Shown here: piece by piece, positions 16,303 through 24,833 of the stretch
Layout of the letters: each line of letters starts with the position of its first letter
How positions within the stretch are numbered: position 1 is the first letter of the stretch
Assembly: GCF_051842935.1 (NCBI RefSeq)
Contig: NZ_JBPXRR010000001.1
Location: forward strand, 2,480,001 to 2,544,000
Direction of reading: 5' to 3'
Source of the DNA: Pseudalkalibacillus sp051842935
GTDB taxonomy: Bacteria; Bacillota; Bacilli; Bacillales; Fictibacillaceae
Length of the DNA: 64,000 bases
Program-made: the position numbers and the translations under genes
The notes under the pieces: generated by a model
Database searches by the model: none
Seen by the model: the letters and a program-made list of their open reading frames with translations, nothing else
What the model was told of the DNA's origin: nothing

Positions 16303-17118
16303 TTATTCACTGACCGGAACGACTGCTCCACCGTATTCTTTGTTGATGAAGTCTTGGATTTCTTTCGAACGAAGCACTTCAACAAGCGCTTTGATGTTCT
16401 TGTTGTCTTCATCGCCTTTGTTTACCGCGATGATGTTCACGTAAGGAGAGTCGGATCCTTCAAGCGCAATTGCGTCATCTTTCGGACTCAAGCCAGCATC
16501 AATGGCATAGTTCGTATTGATGACGACTGCATCTCCTTCACCGTTGTTGAAAATCTTAGGAAGAAGCCCAGCTTCAACATCTGCTTTAAAATTCAGTTCT
16601 TTCGGATTATCGGCAATATCTTTAACAGTGGCTTCTGACTTTTCAACGCCTTCTTTCAATGTAAGCAAGCCTTTGCTTTCCAGCATCGATAGAATACGAC
16701 CATGATCGGCAACGGAATTACTCATGATAATCGTAGCACCCTTCGGAAGGTCTTCCAGGCTCTCGTGTTTTTTCGAATAAACACCGATTGGCTCAATGTG
16801 TATCCCGCCTGCATTTTCAAATTCATAGCCATGTTCTTTCATTTGTGATTTCAAATAAGGTATGTGTTGGAAGTAGTTCGCATCCAATTCTTTGTTATCA
16901 AGGCTTTTGTTCGGAATCACATAATCCTGGAACGTCTCAATTTCAAGATCAATGCCCTTTTCTTCAAGTAGTGGTTTTGCTTCTTCTAAAATTTCAGCAT
17001 GAGGAACGTTGGACGCACCGACGACCAACTCTTCTCCGCCGCTGCCACTCGCTCCACCGCAAGCTGCTAATACCGTAATGACCAATGCAAAACTAATAAT
17101 GGATAAAAACTTTTTCAT
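16303..17118 (-). CDS. metQ: Methionine ABC transporter substrate-binding lipoprotein MetQ
   Basis: Lipid-anchored binding protein of the NLPA family that delivers methionine to MetNP. 271 residues from the ATG with GGAGGG upstream (a TTG five codons earlier overlaps the ribosome-binding site and is rejected). Signal peptide with lipobox VLAAC, cysteine near residue 20. Typical segments are VGASNVPHAEILEEAKPLLEEKGIDLEIETFQDYVIPN, ANYFQHIPYL, IEPIGVYSKK and VVINTNYAIDAGL. Last gene of the operon. Confidence 0.95.
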   Translation of the reverse strand: MKKFLSIISFALVITVLAACGGASGSGGEELVVGASNVPHAEILEEAKPLLEEKGIDLEIETFQDYVIPNKSLDNKELDANYFQHIPYLKSQMKEHGYEFENAGGIHIEPIGVYSKKHESLEDLPKGATIIMSNSVADHGRILSMLESKGLLTLKEGVEKSEATVKDIADNPKELNFKADVEAGLLPKIFNNGEGDAVVINTNYAIDAGLSPKDDAIALEGSDSPYVNIIAVNKGDEDNKNIKALVEVLRSKEIQDFINKEYGGAVVPVSE

Positions 17119-17134
17119 GTTGCTTCCCTCCAAA

Positions 17135-17803
17135 TTATCGTTTGTCTGTATTTTGTGTCAAAATATCGCCCATCCATTGGATGAGGAATACAATCACCAA
17201 GATGATAATCGTCGCAATCAACGTCACGTCGTTCTGATTTCGTTGGAACCCATCCAAGAAGGCCAGTGTTCCAAGTCCACCTGCACCGACGACGCCTGCC
17301 ATCGCGGTATAAGAAATCAATGCGATTGCGGTAACCGTTATACCTGAAATCAAGGCAGGTAAGGATTCCGGCAGCAGAACTTTATAAATGATCTGCCAGT
17401 CGGTCGCTCCCATCGATTTTGCCGCTTCAATCACACCCTTATCGATTTCTCGCAGTGCAATTTCAACCATTCTTGCGTAAAAAGGTGCTGCCCCTATGAT
17501 TAACGCTGGAAGCGCCGCTTCAGCTCCAAGCATAGACCCGACCAACCAGGTTGTGAAAGGCACCAGCAAAATGATCAATATGATGAATGGAATAGACCGG
17601 AATATGTTCACGACTGCAGCAACGACCGTTTGTATCGGCTTGTTCTGCCATAAGCCTCCTCTTTCTGTCAGGAAGAGGAGCAACCCTAAAATGATCCCCA
17701 GTACGAATGTGGCGCTGACAGAAATGACCGTCATGTATAAGGTCTCAAGCGTAGCTTCCCACATATCCTCCCAATCGACATTAGGAAACAGGTTTGTCAG
17801 CAT
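17135..17803 (-). CDS. metP: Methionine ABC transporter permease MetP
   Basis: Membrane permease of the MetI/MetP family, 222 residues, five or six hydrophobic helices. The EAA loop AAKSMGATDWQIIYKVLLPESLPALISG is near residues 127-154. GAGGTGATT precedes the ATG. Its 5' end overlaps metN by 23 bp and metQ follows after 16 bp, so the three are one transcription unit. Confidence 0.95.
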   Translation of the reverse strand: MLTNLFPNVDWEDMWEATLETLYMTVISVSATFVLGIILGLLLFLTERGGLWQNKPIQTVVAAVVNIFRSIPFIILIILLVPFTTWLVGSMLGAEAALPALIIGAAPFYARMVEIALREIDKGVIEAAKSMGATDWQIIYKVLLPESLPALISGITVTAIALISYTAMAGVVGAGGLGTLAFLDGFQRNQNDVTLIATIIILVIVFLIQWMGDILTQNTDKR

Positions 17804-18821
17804 GTGTAATCACCTCAACTTCTACTTCTTGCTGTCTGATATAGCTGATCGCCTTTTCCAATTCACCAGGTTCACCTTCGAGTTGGATGAACAGTGTGCC
17901 ATAAGCACCGTCTCTCGTTTGTGAAATCTTTCCTTGTAAAATGTTTGCGTTGATTTGGAATTGACGGATCAGATCGCTGATGAGTGGTCGCTCAGCAGTA
18001 CCGCCGACGAACGTCAGTTTCACAACCTTGTGATTCTCACCTTTTTCAATGAGATGTTGGATCGTTTCATCGGTTTCTTCTGGCTCTGTGACTTGCTTGA
18101 CAAAGTCTCTCGTAATCGTTTGTTCAGGTGAACGGAATACTTCCAGGACCGGTCCTTGTTCCACGACTCGTCCTTCTTCCATTACCGCGACCCGATTACA
18201 AATCTTCCGGATGACGTGCATTTCGTGTGTAATCAGCACAATCGTCAAACCGAGTTTCTCGTTGATATCGACGAGCAGGTTCAAAATGGAATCTGTCGTT
18301 TTCGGATCAAGAGCGGATGTCGCTTCGTCACACAATAAGACATCCGGATTATTGGCCAGTGCCCTTGCAATTCCGACACGTTGTTTCTGACCTCCACTCA
18401 ACTGGGACGGATACGAATCTCCGCGCCCTTTCAGCCCGACAAGTTCAATCAACTCCTCCACCCGTTTTTCACGTTCTTCTTTACCGATGCCTGAAATCTC
18501 CAGTGGGAATGAGATGTTCTCTCTCACCGTACGGCTCCATAGTAAGTTGAAGTGTTGAAAGATCATCCCGATGTTTTGTCGTGCAACACGGAGTTGTTTG
18601 CTGTTCAAGCTGGTGAGTGCTTGGCCGTTGATGTCGACTGAGCCCTCAGTCGGGCGCTCCAACATGTTCAACATCCGAATCAACGTACTCTTACCGGCAC
18701 CACTATATCCGATGACCCCGAAGATCTCTCCTTTTTCAATCGTAAGATTTACTCGGTCCACTGCATTCAGGGTGCCGTCCTTTGTATAGAAGACTTTTTT
18801 AATATCTTTTAAAGTGATCAA
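17781..18821 (-). CDS. metN: Methionine ABC transporter ATP-binding protein MetN
   Basis: ATPase of the D/L-methionine importer. Walker A GYSGAGKSTLIRMLNM, signature LSGGQKQRVGIARALANN, Walker B LLCDEATSALDP, H-loop VLITHEMHVI, and a C-terminal NIL sensor domain from about residue 265 (VVKLTFVGGTAERPLISDLI). The start is taken as a TTG that gives MITLKDIKKVF, matching MetN N-termini, with AGGAAGGAG 9 nt upstream; the nearest ATG lies against the ribosome-binding site. 346 residues. First gene after the S-box. Confidence 0.95.
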   Translation of the reverse strand: MITLKDIKKVFYTKDGTLNAVDRVNLTIEKGEIFGVIGYSGAGKSTLIRMLNMLERPTEGSVDINGQALTSLNSKQLRVARQNIGMIFQHFNLLWSRTVRENISFPLEISGIGKEEREKRVEELIELVGLKGRGDSYPSQLSGGQKQRVGIARALANNPDVLLCDEATSALDPKTTDSILNLLVDINEKLGLTIVLITHEMHVIRKICNRVAVMEEGRVVEQGPVLEVFRSPEQTITRDFVKQVTEPEETDETIQHLIEKGENHKVVKLTFVGGTAERPLISDLIRQFQINANILQGKISQTRDGAYGTLFIQLEGEPGELEKAISYIRQQEVEVEVITHADKPVS

Positions 18822-18928
18822 GTCGTTCATCTCCTTCCTAACCCTTATCATCCGCATATTCGTCTCTGTAAATGTAAAGGACCCACGGCAAATCCAAGCC
18901 ATCTGTCTAAGGCTCGGTTAAATGCAAA

Positions 18929-18964
18929 AAAACCTTTCCACTCGAAAATGAGCAGAAAGGTTTA
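18929..18964 (-). terminator. Terminator of the metN SAM riboswitch
   Basis: Stem AACCTTTC-CTC/GAG-GAAAGGTT with T-run on the minus strand, between aptamer and metN. Confidence 0.85.
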
Positions 18965-18967
18965 TAG

Positions 18968-19087
18968 GATCTCTCCATCTCATCTTCCAGAGTCTCTCAC
19001 TCTGCAGGATTTGGCACCTTTCAAACCCATAATGGTTTGATGGTTGCCGGGCTTCATCGGGCCAGTCCCTCCGCCGCTCTTGATAAG
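18968..19087 (-). promoter_or_regulatory. SAM-I riboswitch (S-box) of metNPQ
   Basis: Minus strand: CTTATCAAGAGCGGCGGAGG, GACTGGCCC, GATGAAGCCCGGCAACC, GGTGCCAAATCCTGC and closing GATGAGATGGAGAG. Order and sequence match the S-box consensus, and it precedes a methionine transporter, a classic target. Confidence 0.96.
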
Positions 19088-19142
19088 ATTTTATTTAATT
19101 CGTTAAAAACTTTATCACTTTAGTTTATTTAAGCATGAATGC

Positions 19143-19172
19143 ATTGTAGCATGTGATATTTTTAGGTGTCAA
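19143..19172 (-). promoter_or_regulatory. SigA promoter of metNPQ
   Basis: Minus strand TTGACA, 18-bp spacer, TACAAT, about 55 nt before the S-box. Confidence 0.7.
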
Positions 19173-19269
19173 TCATTTTTTACTGCATGTTTTCAAACAC
19201 ATATGTTACTTTCATATTAGACGTTTTCGGTTATGCTAAAAGTACATTTGGTCGTAGGAGGCATAAAAA

Positions 19270-19695
19270 ATGACTGAAAAAGCAGCTTTCAGCCTGAGAG
19301 ATCTTCAATCGAATGAAGTTATATCTTTGTCCCACTATTCGGGTAAACCCGTGATATTGCAATTCTGGGTTTCCTGGTGTCCAGATTGCATGCGGGAAGT
19401 CCCCCTTCTGGAACAATTTTATAAGTCCATGAACAATGATGAACTCATCGTTTTAACAGTGAATGTTACCGGAAGAGAAGGCGCAATAGAACAACGTGAT
19501 GCTTTCATAGAAAAGAATCAATTGACTGTACCCGTTCTAGAAGATGATGGCACCAAGGTTTATGATCTATTCAACTGCACTTCTGTACCGACGACGGTCT
19601 TGCTTGATGCAGAACATCGCATCCAGGATGTTTATTCCGATAAGGATAAGTTCCAAGATATTTTATACGGCATCACTCGTTTGTTGCCCCGATAA
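19270..19695 (+). CDS. TlpA/ResA-like thioredoxin-fold protein without signal peptide
   Basis: Redoxin-domain protein, 141 residues. It has FQFWVSWCPDCMREVPLLEQFY-type active site (CPDC at about residues 38-41), VLTVNVTGREG, and the cis-proline loop CTSVPTTVLLD. Unlike ResA or StoA there is no membrane anchor, so it is predicted cytoplasmic. GTAGGAGG precedes the ATG. Its last 33 bp overlap the convergent SCP2-like gene, so the two stop codons lie inside each other's coding sequence. Confidence 0.88.
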   Translation: MTEKAAFSLRDLQSNEVISLSHYSGKPVILQFWVSWCPDCMREVPLLEQFYKSMNNDELIVLTVNVTGREGAIEQRDAFIEKNQLTVPVLEDDGTKVYDLFNCTSVPTTVLLDAEHRIQDVYSDKDKFQDILYGITRLLPR

Positions 19696-20016
19696 GTAGA
19701 AGATGGATTCCAGTTTTAGAACCGTTCTATAAGATGCATCCATATGAATTTCTTTTCGGCTGATCAACTCAGATAGCTTCACTCTACCCTCAATAAGTGA
19801 TTTTAGCGCTTCAGTAGATCCCGTTATTTCAACGACACTTTGCGGTTGATCCGTTTGGGTGATGACCTTACAGGAACGTTTTCGTATATGGACGGAAATA
19901 CGCTCTTCAGTAGACGAGAGCGCGACGACGAAATCCTGCAAACGGAAAAATGGCGATAAATAATTTTGTTTTTCAAACCTCACCTTGAACGCCTCAATAA
20001 CCAGATCAATCCCCAT
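19663..20016 (-). CDS. SCP2-like sterol-binding-fold protein (YusD position)
   Basis: 117 residues; the C-terminal half (VVEITGSTEALKSLIEGRVKLSELISRKEIHMDASYRTVLKLESIFYL) resembles small SCP2 lipid-binding domains, and no catalytic motif is seen. GAGGGGG precedes ATG. Gene order places it at yusD of B. subtilis, a gene of unknown function. Assignment to SCP2 rests on pattern only. Confidence 0.65.
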   Translation of the reverse strand: MGIDLVIEAFKVRFEKQNYLSPFFRLQDFVVALSSTEERISVHIRKRSCKVITQTDQPQSVVEITGSTEALKSLIEGRVKLSELISRKEIHMDASYRTVLKLESIFYLSGQQTSDAV

Positions 20017-20191
20017 GATTTCCCCCTCGCTTTCTACAATAACTTTTCGATGGGGGTATCGTATGTCCTCTAAGAAACGTTCGACACTTTCTCAAGCATA
20101 ATTCGAGATATTTTTTCTTTCATAAGGGTTTGATATCTGGTTTCGTGCACACATTAGCCCTCCATAAGGGCACCAAATCTTTCGTGCATCC

Positions 20192-20222
20192 AAAAAAGCG
20201 TCCCCCTAAGGGAACGCTTTAT
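20192..20222 (-). terminator. Terminator of the sigI-rsgI operon
   Basis: Stem AAAGCGTtCCC/GGGgACGCTTT around TTAG, T-run on the minus strand; about 45 bp after rsgI. Confidence 0.85.
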
Positions 20223-20268
20223 GTAATTAAGCATTACAAAATTTCATGACGTAGAGCCATGATTTCGA

Positions 20269-21600
20269 TTAACTCGCTTTGTTGTGGATGAATTGGATTT
20301 TCAATAAGTCCAACTGCTTCAAATGTTCCGCAGGTTTCTCGAGCCGTTCACCGATTTTAATGTTGATCTTCAGCTTCAAACCCTCTTCATCTTTATCCTC
20401 CGAAGAGTTTGAAGAGTTGGATGGCTTAGAATCTTTGCGACTGACATTGTTGTCACCATCCTCGTCTTCCTCTTCGCGTTCACCGTCTTCACGATCGTTT
20501 TCTTCGCCTTCGTCATCCCGTTCTGCATCCTTTGGAGACTCTTCTCGTTGTTCCTCATCTTCGTCTTCGTTGTCATCAGACTTCGGTTTTTGTACAGCTG
20601 CAGGTGCGGTAGTTTTAGGCTGTTTTACTTCTTTAGGCGTTTCTTTAGGCGCCGCCGATTCAACAGATTTATTCACTTTCTGTTGAATCGTTTCTTTATT
20701 CTCTTTCGTTTGATTCGTGTTGATCGGTTTAGCACCGTTGTCATCTTTAAGACCGGTTTGTTCTACTGGATGATCGAGTGCTGGAGCTTCTGGAGCTTTT
20801 GGTAAAGCCGCGTCTTCTGTTGAATCTGTAGCTTCTTCCTCATTTCCAGCAGCAACTAGCTTTCTCAGTTCAGAAAAAGATAGTGTGCGTACATGATTCA
20901 CTTCAAGTGATTCATCTTGTTCCATCGCATCTTGATACACGAGGAATTTCCCCATGGATAAACCAAGTTCATTCGCTTTATTACGTGTATCTGAAGACGT
21001 TTCCATAACGGATACGACGATACTCGTGTTCTCAATGCTCTTATCAGACCGAATTTGCTTGATTGCATCATCTAGACGTTTACGTAATTCAGAAGATACA
21101 TCACCTTTTTCAAATGAAGAGGTGATCAGGAGATCGTCATATGTGTCGAAATAGCCATATTCTTCGAGCATCTCAAATAAAGACTCGGAAAAATACAACA
21201 ATGACGAATCTACGTACCCATCAGAGCCCTCTAATAGACTTTTAGCGTCTTCATTCAACGCACGGACTTTGATGATATTCATTTCTTTATCAACCGCGAC
21301 TTCGATACTTGGGTTGATGTCAAAGCTGACATAAGCTGCAGCAGAAGCCTTCTGATGGCCAAAAGGCATCCCACCTGCTACTAAAACGAATACAATAAGG
21401 GCAACTAACGCAAGTGAGAATGAAGGTAATAGTACACGGTTCGGGCGAAAGGCAATACCTGCACCATCCGTAGGACAGATGTATTCCTGACCTACTTCTG
21501 GTTGGTCGCCTTTTTTCAGCCGAACCTGTTCAAAACTGCCATCTTTCGTCATGATTACAGCTTTGCGCTTTGAAACTTTCATGATAAGGCCGCGTTTCAC
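20269..21600 (-). CDS. rsgI: Anti-sigma-I factor RsgI
   Basis: Membrane anti-sigma factor that holds SigI. 443 residues from a GTG with GGGAGGG 8 nt upstream. Domains: RsgI_N cytoplasmic sigma-binding domain (8-55, KRKAVIMTKDGSFEQVRLKKG), one transmembrane helix (about 57-77), then the conserved extracellular part starting AAAYVSFDINPSIEVAVDKEMNII and reaching about residue 215. From about residue 250 the chain is low-complexity: proline/lysine/glutamate-rich and then very acidic (runs of E and D), ending in a basic helix. No carbohydrate-binding module is present. Immediately downstream of sigI. Confidence 0.92.
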   Translation of the reverse strand: MKRGLIMKVSKRKAVIMTKDGSFEQVRLKKGDQPEVGQEYICPTDGAGIAFRPNRVLLPSFSLALVALIVFVLVAGGMPFGHQKASAAAYVSFDINPSIEVAVDKEMNIIKVRALNEDAKSLLEGSDGYVDSSLLYFSESLFEMLEEYGYFDTYDDLLITSSFEKGDVSSELRKRLDDAIKQIRSDKSIENTSIVVSVMETSSDTRNKANELGLSMGKFLVYQDAMEQDESLEVNHVRTLSFSELRKLVAAGNEEEATDSTEDAALPKAPEAPALDHPVEQTGLKDDNGAKPINTNQTKENKETIQQKVNKSVESAAPKETPKEVKQPKTTAPAAVQKPKSDDNEDEDEEQREESPKDAERDDEGEENDREDGEREEEDEDGDNNVSRKDSKPSNSSNSSEDKDEEGLKLKINIKIGERLEKPAEHLKQLDLLKIQFIHNKAS

Positions 21601-21628
21601 TCATTGGTCCCTCCCTTCAATTGATTGA

Positions 21629-22396
21629 TCAAGAGGGCTCAATGTAGGATCTAAGCGATGTATACCCTCCAATGTAAATCAATGCTATTGCTATTATATA
21701 TTTTCGATTCCGTTCGATCGTTTTACGACTGCAAGAGACCATATTTAATAAATCTTTTATTGGCAGTTGTTTTTTCTCAACTAGATAAGACGCTAACTTC
21801 TCATCTTCAGCCAAGAGCTGAGCAATCTTTTTGGCGTTTTCACGAGCATCGATATGCTTTGGACAATTTTTACTTAACACTTTGAAGGTAATGCTATAAT
21901 CTTTCAACAATTCCTGGTATTCTTCGATCTCATAAACGCGGTTTTCGACCTGTAGCTGTTGATCATAATGATGAATCGCAGCTTGTTGTTCTGCGTAACT
22001 GTCTTCTAGACGTCCTTCTTCATCTGTTTCCTCTGGTTCGAGGAAAACATATCGATTCTGACGAGCTTCTTTTCGGATGAAGTCAATGACACGTCGACGG
22101 ATGACCATATCTGCAAAAGTAAGGAAACGGCTTCCCTGTCCTTCTTGATATTGATTGATCGCTTCATTGAACGCTGTCAATCCGATACTATATTCATCTC
22201 TCGATTGATCGATATATTGATTGCATACTTTAGAAGTTACTTTTTTAATGAAGGGTTGATAATCCTCTAGTAACTCGTTGCGGAGTTCTTCGTCTCCTCG
22301 GGCAATTCTTTTTACTTTATCTTCTATGGTAACATTTTTCTTTACTGCTTTATTGAAGTTCGGTTTCATTAGTAAGTTCATATTCATTGATGTCAT
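21629..22396 (-). CDS. sigI: RNA polymerase sigma factor SigI
   Basis: Alternative sigma-70 factor of the SigI family, linked to heat and cell-envelope stress. 255 residues from the ATG with AGGTGG 8 nt upstream. Region 2 is RDEYSIGLTAFNEAINQYQEGQGSRFLTFADMVIRRRVIDFIRKEARQN. The middle is variable and glutamate-rich. The C-terminal SigI domain includes TFKVLSKNCPKHIDARENAKKIAQ and LPIKDLLNMVSCSRKTIERNRKYIIAIALI, the DNA-binding helix pair. Followed by its anti-sigma factor. Confidence 0.93.
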   Translation of the reverse strand: MTSMNMNLLMKPNFNKAVKKNVTIEDKVKRIARGDEELRNELLEDYQPFIKKVTSKVCNQYIDQSRDEYSIGLTAFNEAINQYQEGQGSRFLTFADMVIRRRVIDFIRKEARQNRYVFLEPEETDEEGRLEDSYAEQQAAIHHYDQQLQVENRVYEIEEYQELLKDYSITFKVLSKNCPKHIDARENAKKIAQLLAEDEKLASYLVEKKQLPIKDLLNMVSCSRKTIERNRKYIIAIALIYIGGYTSLRSYIEPS

Positions 22397-22689
22397 TTTT
22401 GTATCCACCTCGCTACGGACAAGTTATTTAACTTTTTTGATTGAGGATTTCCTAAACGAATTTATATGATATAAAACGAAATTTTGTATTTAGGATTAAT
22501 GAATCCATAATTCATTTATATCATTATTTTCGCCGTTTGGAGGATACAATTTGATAACAATGTTACAAGCCCTTTAACAATTGTAACATGCTTTTATTAA
22601 GACTGATTAGGGTGAATTTTGTAACAATAGTCCCTGTATTTGCTAAAAAACTCTATAATACCAATAGGAAAACGCTTACTTTTATACAA
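22397..22689. other. sigI upstream region
   Basis: No gene seen. It must hold the sigI promoter(s); I found no convincing SigI-type or SigA-type pair. It contains several TTGTTA/GTTACA stretches and is AT-rich. Confidence 0.5.
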
Positions 22690-22740
22690 TAAAAAAACAA
22701 CCTTATTCTCATTATTTTTGTTGAGAAAGGTTGTTTTTTG
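22690..22740. terminator. Bidirectional terminator after yusE
   Basis: Stem AACAACCTT-CTCA/TGAG-AAAGGTTGTT with A- and T-runs on both sides. Confidence 0.8.
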
Positions 22741-22757
22741 ACATAAATCAGGAAGAT

Positions 22758-23108
22758 TTATCCACTACTTTTTTGAGTATTCTGGTTGAAATTTAGGATT
22801 TTATGATAGATATTGTCGACAGATTGAAAGGAATATAGCTTTTCTACGATTTTACCATCATGCAAAAAGGTCAAACAAGGGACACTTGTGATCTCCCAAT
22901 CCTTTGCGACAGAAGGCATTTGGTTCAAGTTGCAAGCCAAAACCTCCTGTTCTTGACGGTTTGGATCATCCAGCGTAGCCAGGACAACCTCTAACATCTG
23001 TCTTGCCAATTTACACGTCCCGCACAATGGGGTATAGAAATATAGGATCGTAGAAGAGCGTTTGAATCGTTTGTGCATAATTTGTTCATAGGTTGCTTCA
23101 CGTATCAT
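22758..23108 (-). CDS. yusE: Thioredoxin-like protein YusE
   Basis: Cytoplasmic thioredoxin-fold protein, 116 residues. Active-site motif YFYTPLCGTCKLARQMLEVV (CGTC at about 29-32), followed by the cis-proline loop WEITSVPCLTFLHDGKIVEKLYSF. CGTC differs from the CGPC of housekeeping thioredoxin. It is the gene downstream of the sugar dehydrogenase and yusF on the same strand, with a 27-bp gap. Confidence 0.88.
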   Translation of the reverse strand: MIREATYEQIMHKRFKRSSTILYFYTPLCGTCKLARQMLEVVLATLDDPNRQEQEVLACNLNQMPSVAKDWEITSVPCLTFLHDGKIVEKLYSFQSVDNIYHKILNFNQNTQKSSG

Positions 23109-23135
23109 AGATGGTTGCCCTGCCTCCTGAGTACC

Positions 23136-24224
23136 TTATTCATCTAAAGAAAACTTAATTAATTGATCGTCGTTTTCACTCGGATTTCCCCTACCATCTG
23201 TATTATTAGTGACAGCATATAGGGTTCCATCTACAATCTTAACATCACGCATCCGGCCAAATCCATCTTTCCACTTTTCATGGGTACCCTTCGCCAGGTC
23301 AAATACCCTGATTTGTTTGCCAGCGAGTAAGGCTACATAAACCTTATCTCCGGAAATAGCCATACCTGAAGGTGCCCAGGTGGTCTCACCTGAATGGAAC
23401 ACTGGTCGGATCAATCCTTCCTGCTCTTCATCTCCTTGGATAATCGGCCAACCATAATTACCGCCAGGCACGATCTCATTGATTTCATCATGTGCGCTTT
23501 GCCCATGCTCTGAACTGTACATCTTCCCTTCCGAAGTCCACCCAAGCCCTTGCGGATTACGGTGTCCATATGAATAAATCGGAGAGTCCTCAAAAGGGTT
23601 ATCAGAAGGGATGGACCCATCAAGGTTAAGTCTGAGGATTTTTCCACCTAAAGTGTTCAAGTCCTGAGCTTGATCTTCGTCCCCAGCATCACCAGTAGTA
23701 ATATAGAGCTTATCATCCGGACCGATTGCAAGCCGTCCCCCGTTATGGATACGTCCTCCAGGAATGCCCTCAATCAGAACATCGCTCTCTTGCCACTCAC
23801 TTTTCTGTTTTTTTACTTTGACGACTCGATTCTGGAGACGGCCATCCTCTTCGTATGTATGATAGAGGATCGCTTCTTGTGGCTCAGACTGATTACCGAG
23901 TACGACAATTCCGAGCAGACCACCTTCTGTTCTAGCCACTACAGGCTTGTTCAGATTTACGGATTGTAGTTGAACAGAATCGTCCTTAACACTCATGATT
24001 TCACCAGTTCGCCCAGACAAATAGTAGACCGTGTCATCAATGACATTGATCTGCCATGGGACTTTGAGCTTCGTGGCTATTATTTCAGCGTCTTCACGTT
24101 CTCCACCGTTCACTTGTTGAGTTGTATCTTCAGATGCGTTCTGCTTCCCTTCAGAAGGCATCTGCTCTTGATCCGAACATCCAACTAACACAATCATAAG
24201 AATGGCACTCAAGAGAATCCTCAT
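23136..24224 (-). CDS. PQQ-type sugar dehydrogenase lipoprotein (glucose/sorbosone dehydrogenase family)
   Basis: Extracytoplasmic six-bladed beta-propeller of the GSDH/YliI (Asd) family. 362 residues. Signal peptide with lipobox MIVLVGC (cysteine near residue 16), an acidic linker, then the enzyme: LKVPWQINV, GGLLGIVVLGN, RIHNGGRLAIGPDDKLYITTGDAGDEDQAQDLNTLGGKILRLNLDGSIP, YSYGHRNPQGLGW, SEHGQSAHDEINEIVPGGNYGWP and WAPSGMAISG. Catalytic His-equivalent and PQQ/Ca-site segments look intact. The start overlaps the yusF stop (ATGA). No PQQ biosynthesis gene is visible, so cofactor supply is unclear. Confidence 0.88.
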   Translation of the reverse strand: MRILLSAILMIVLVGCSDQEQMPSEGKQNASEDTTQQVNGGEREDAEIIATKLKVPWQINVIDDTVYYLSGRTGEIMSVKDDSVQLQSVNLNKPVVARTEGGLLGIVVLGNQSEPQEAILYHTYEEDGRLQNRVVKVKKQKSEWQESDVLIEGIPGGRIHNGGRLAIGPDDKLYITTGDAGDEDQAQDLNTLGGKILRLNLDGSIPSDNPFEDSPIYSYGHRNPQGLGWTSEGKMYSSEHGQSAHDEINEIVPGGNYGWPIIQGDEEQEGLIRPVFHSGETTWAPSGMAISGDKVYVALLAGKQIRVFDLAKGTHEKWKDGFGRMRDVKIVDGTLYAVTNNTDGRGNPSENDDQLIKFSLDE

Positions 24225-24583
24225 GTTGCACCTCCGTTGAATAAATAACGCTGATCAATTCGGAAATTGGCATTCATTAAAATTTTTGCCAGATACATTA
24301 AAGGCGTTTCAGCGACTTCTTTATAAACACTCTGCGTATGAAGATGCGTTGCGTTCGGCAATTCTCTTTTCAACGTTTTCCTCAACTTATGTCCTGCATC
24401 ATCTTCATCTACAAGGATGTAGATCTCCCGATGCTCGATCAAATCAATCAATTCTTCCAGCTTTGTAAAACTGATCGTTCCATGTGTACAGATGATTTCG
24501 ACAGGTTCACTGATCAGTTTCTTGACCTTTTCTCGGTCCGTTTTCCCCTCAACGATTAATACTTTCGTCTCTATCTCATCCAT
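24221..24583 (-). CDS. yusF: Toprim domain protein YusF
   Basis: Small stand-alone Toprim protein, 120 residues. Toprim motifs: VLIVEGKTDREKVKKLI (conserved glutamate) and YILVDEDDAGHKLRKTLKRELPNATHL (DxD). Related to RNase M5-type small toprim proteins but shorter; activity unknown. Only a weak ribosome-binding site (GGTGGG) precedes the ATG. Four-base overlap with the dehydrogenase gene. Confidence 0.85.
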   Translation of the reverse strand: MDEIETKVLIVEGKTDREKVKKLISEPVEIICTHGTISFTKLEELIDLIEHREIYILVDEDDAGHKLRKTLKRELPNATHLHTQSVYKEVAETPLMYLAKILMNANFRIDQRYLFNGGAT

Positions 24584-24650
24584 ATCGAACCCACCATGTC
24601 ATTTATTTAAAATCTCTAACCGCTTCGATCTATTGATTTTAAGCAAAAAT

Positions 24651-24770
24651 CACGACACTCCTGCGGGAACAGCGGACCAAGCGAGACCCCACAGCGAACT
24701 CAAAAATATACACCACAACTATGGCAAGTGAGCGAGGAGGCTCGCGGTTCGCCCGCGGAAAGGGAGTGAT
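24651..24770. repeat. Dispersed repeat family B, copy 1
   Basis: Begins CACGACACTCCTGCGGGAAC, contains GCGAGACCCC, and ends GAGGCTCGCGGTTCGCCCG-CGGAAAGGGAGTG. The two ends are partly complementary (ACTCC...GGAGT; CGGG...CCCG). A second copy is at 55696-55836. This repeat type is widespread in intergenic DNA of Bacillaceae. It separates yusF from yusG. Confidence 0.85.
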
Positions 24771-24800
24771 TTGCAGCAAAAATCAACTCTCATCATAAAA

Positions 24801-24833
24801 GAAAAAGCAACGATCGCTTGGATCGCTGCTTTA
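24801..24833 (-). terminator. Terminator overlapping the yusG stop codon
   Basis: Stem AAAGCAGCGATC/GATCGTTGCTTT, T-run on the minus strand; the yusG stop codon is in the first arm. Confidence 0.75.

Noticed and set aside
20062..20100. 12-codon ORF near 20062
   Set aside because: Too short and no independent support.
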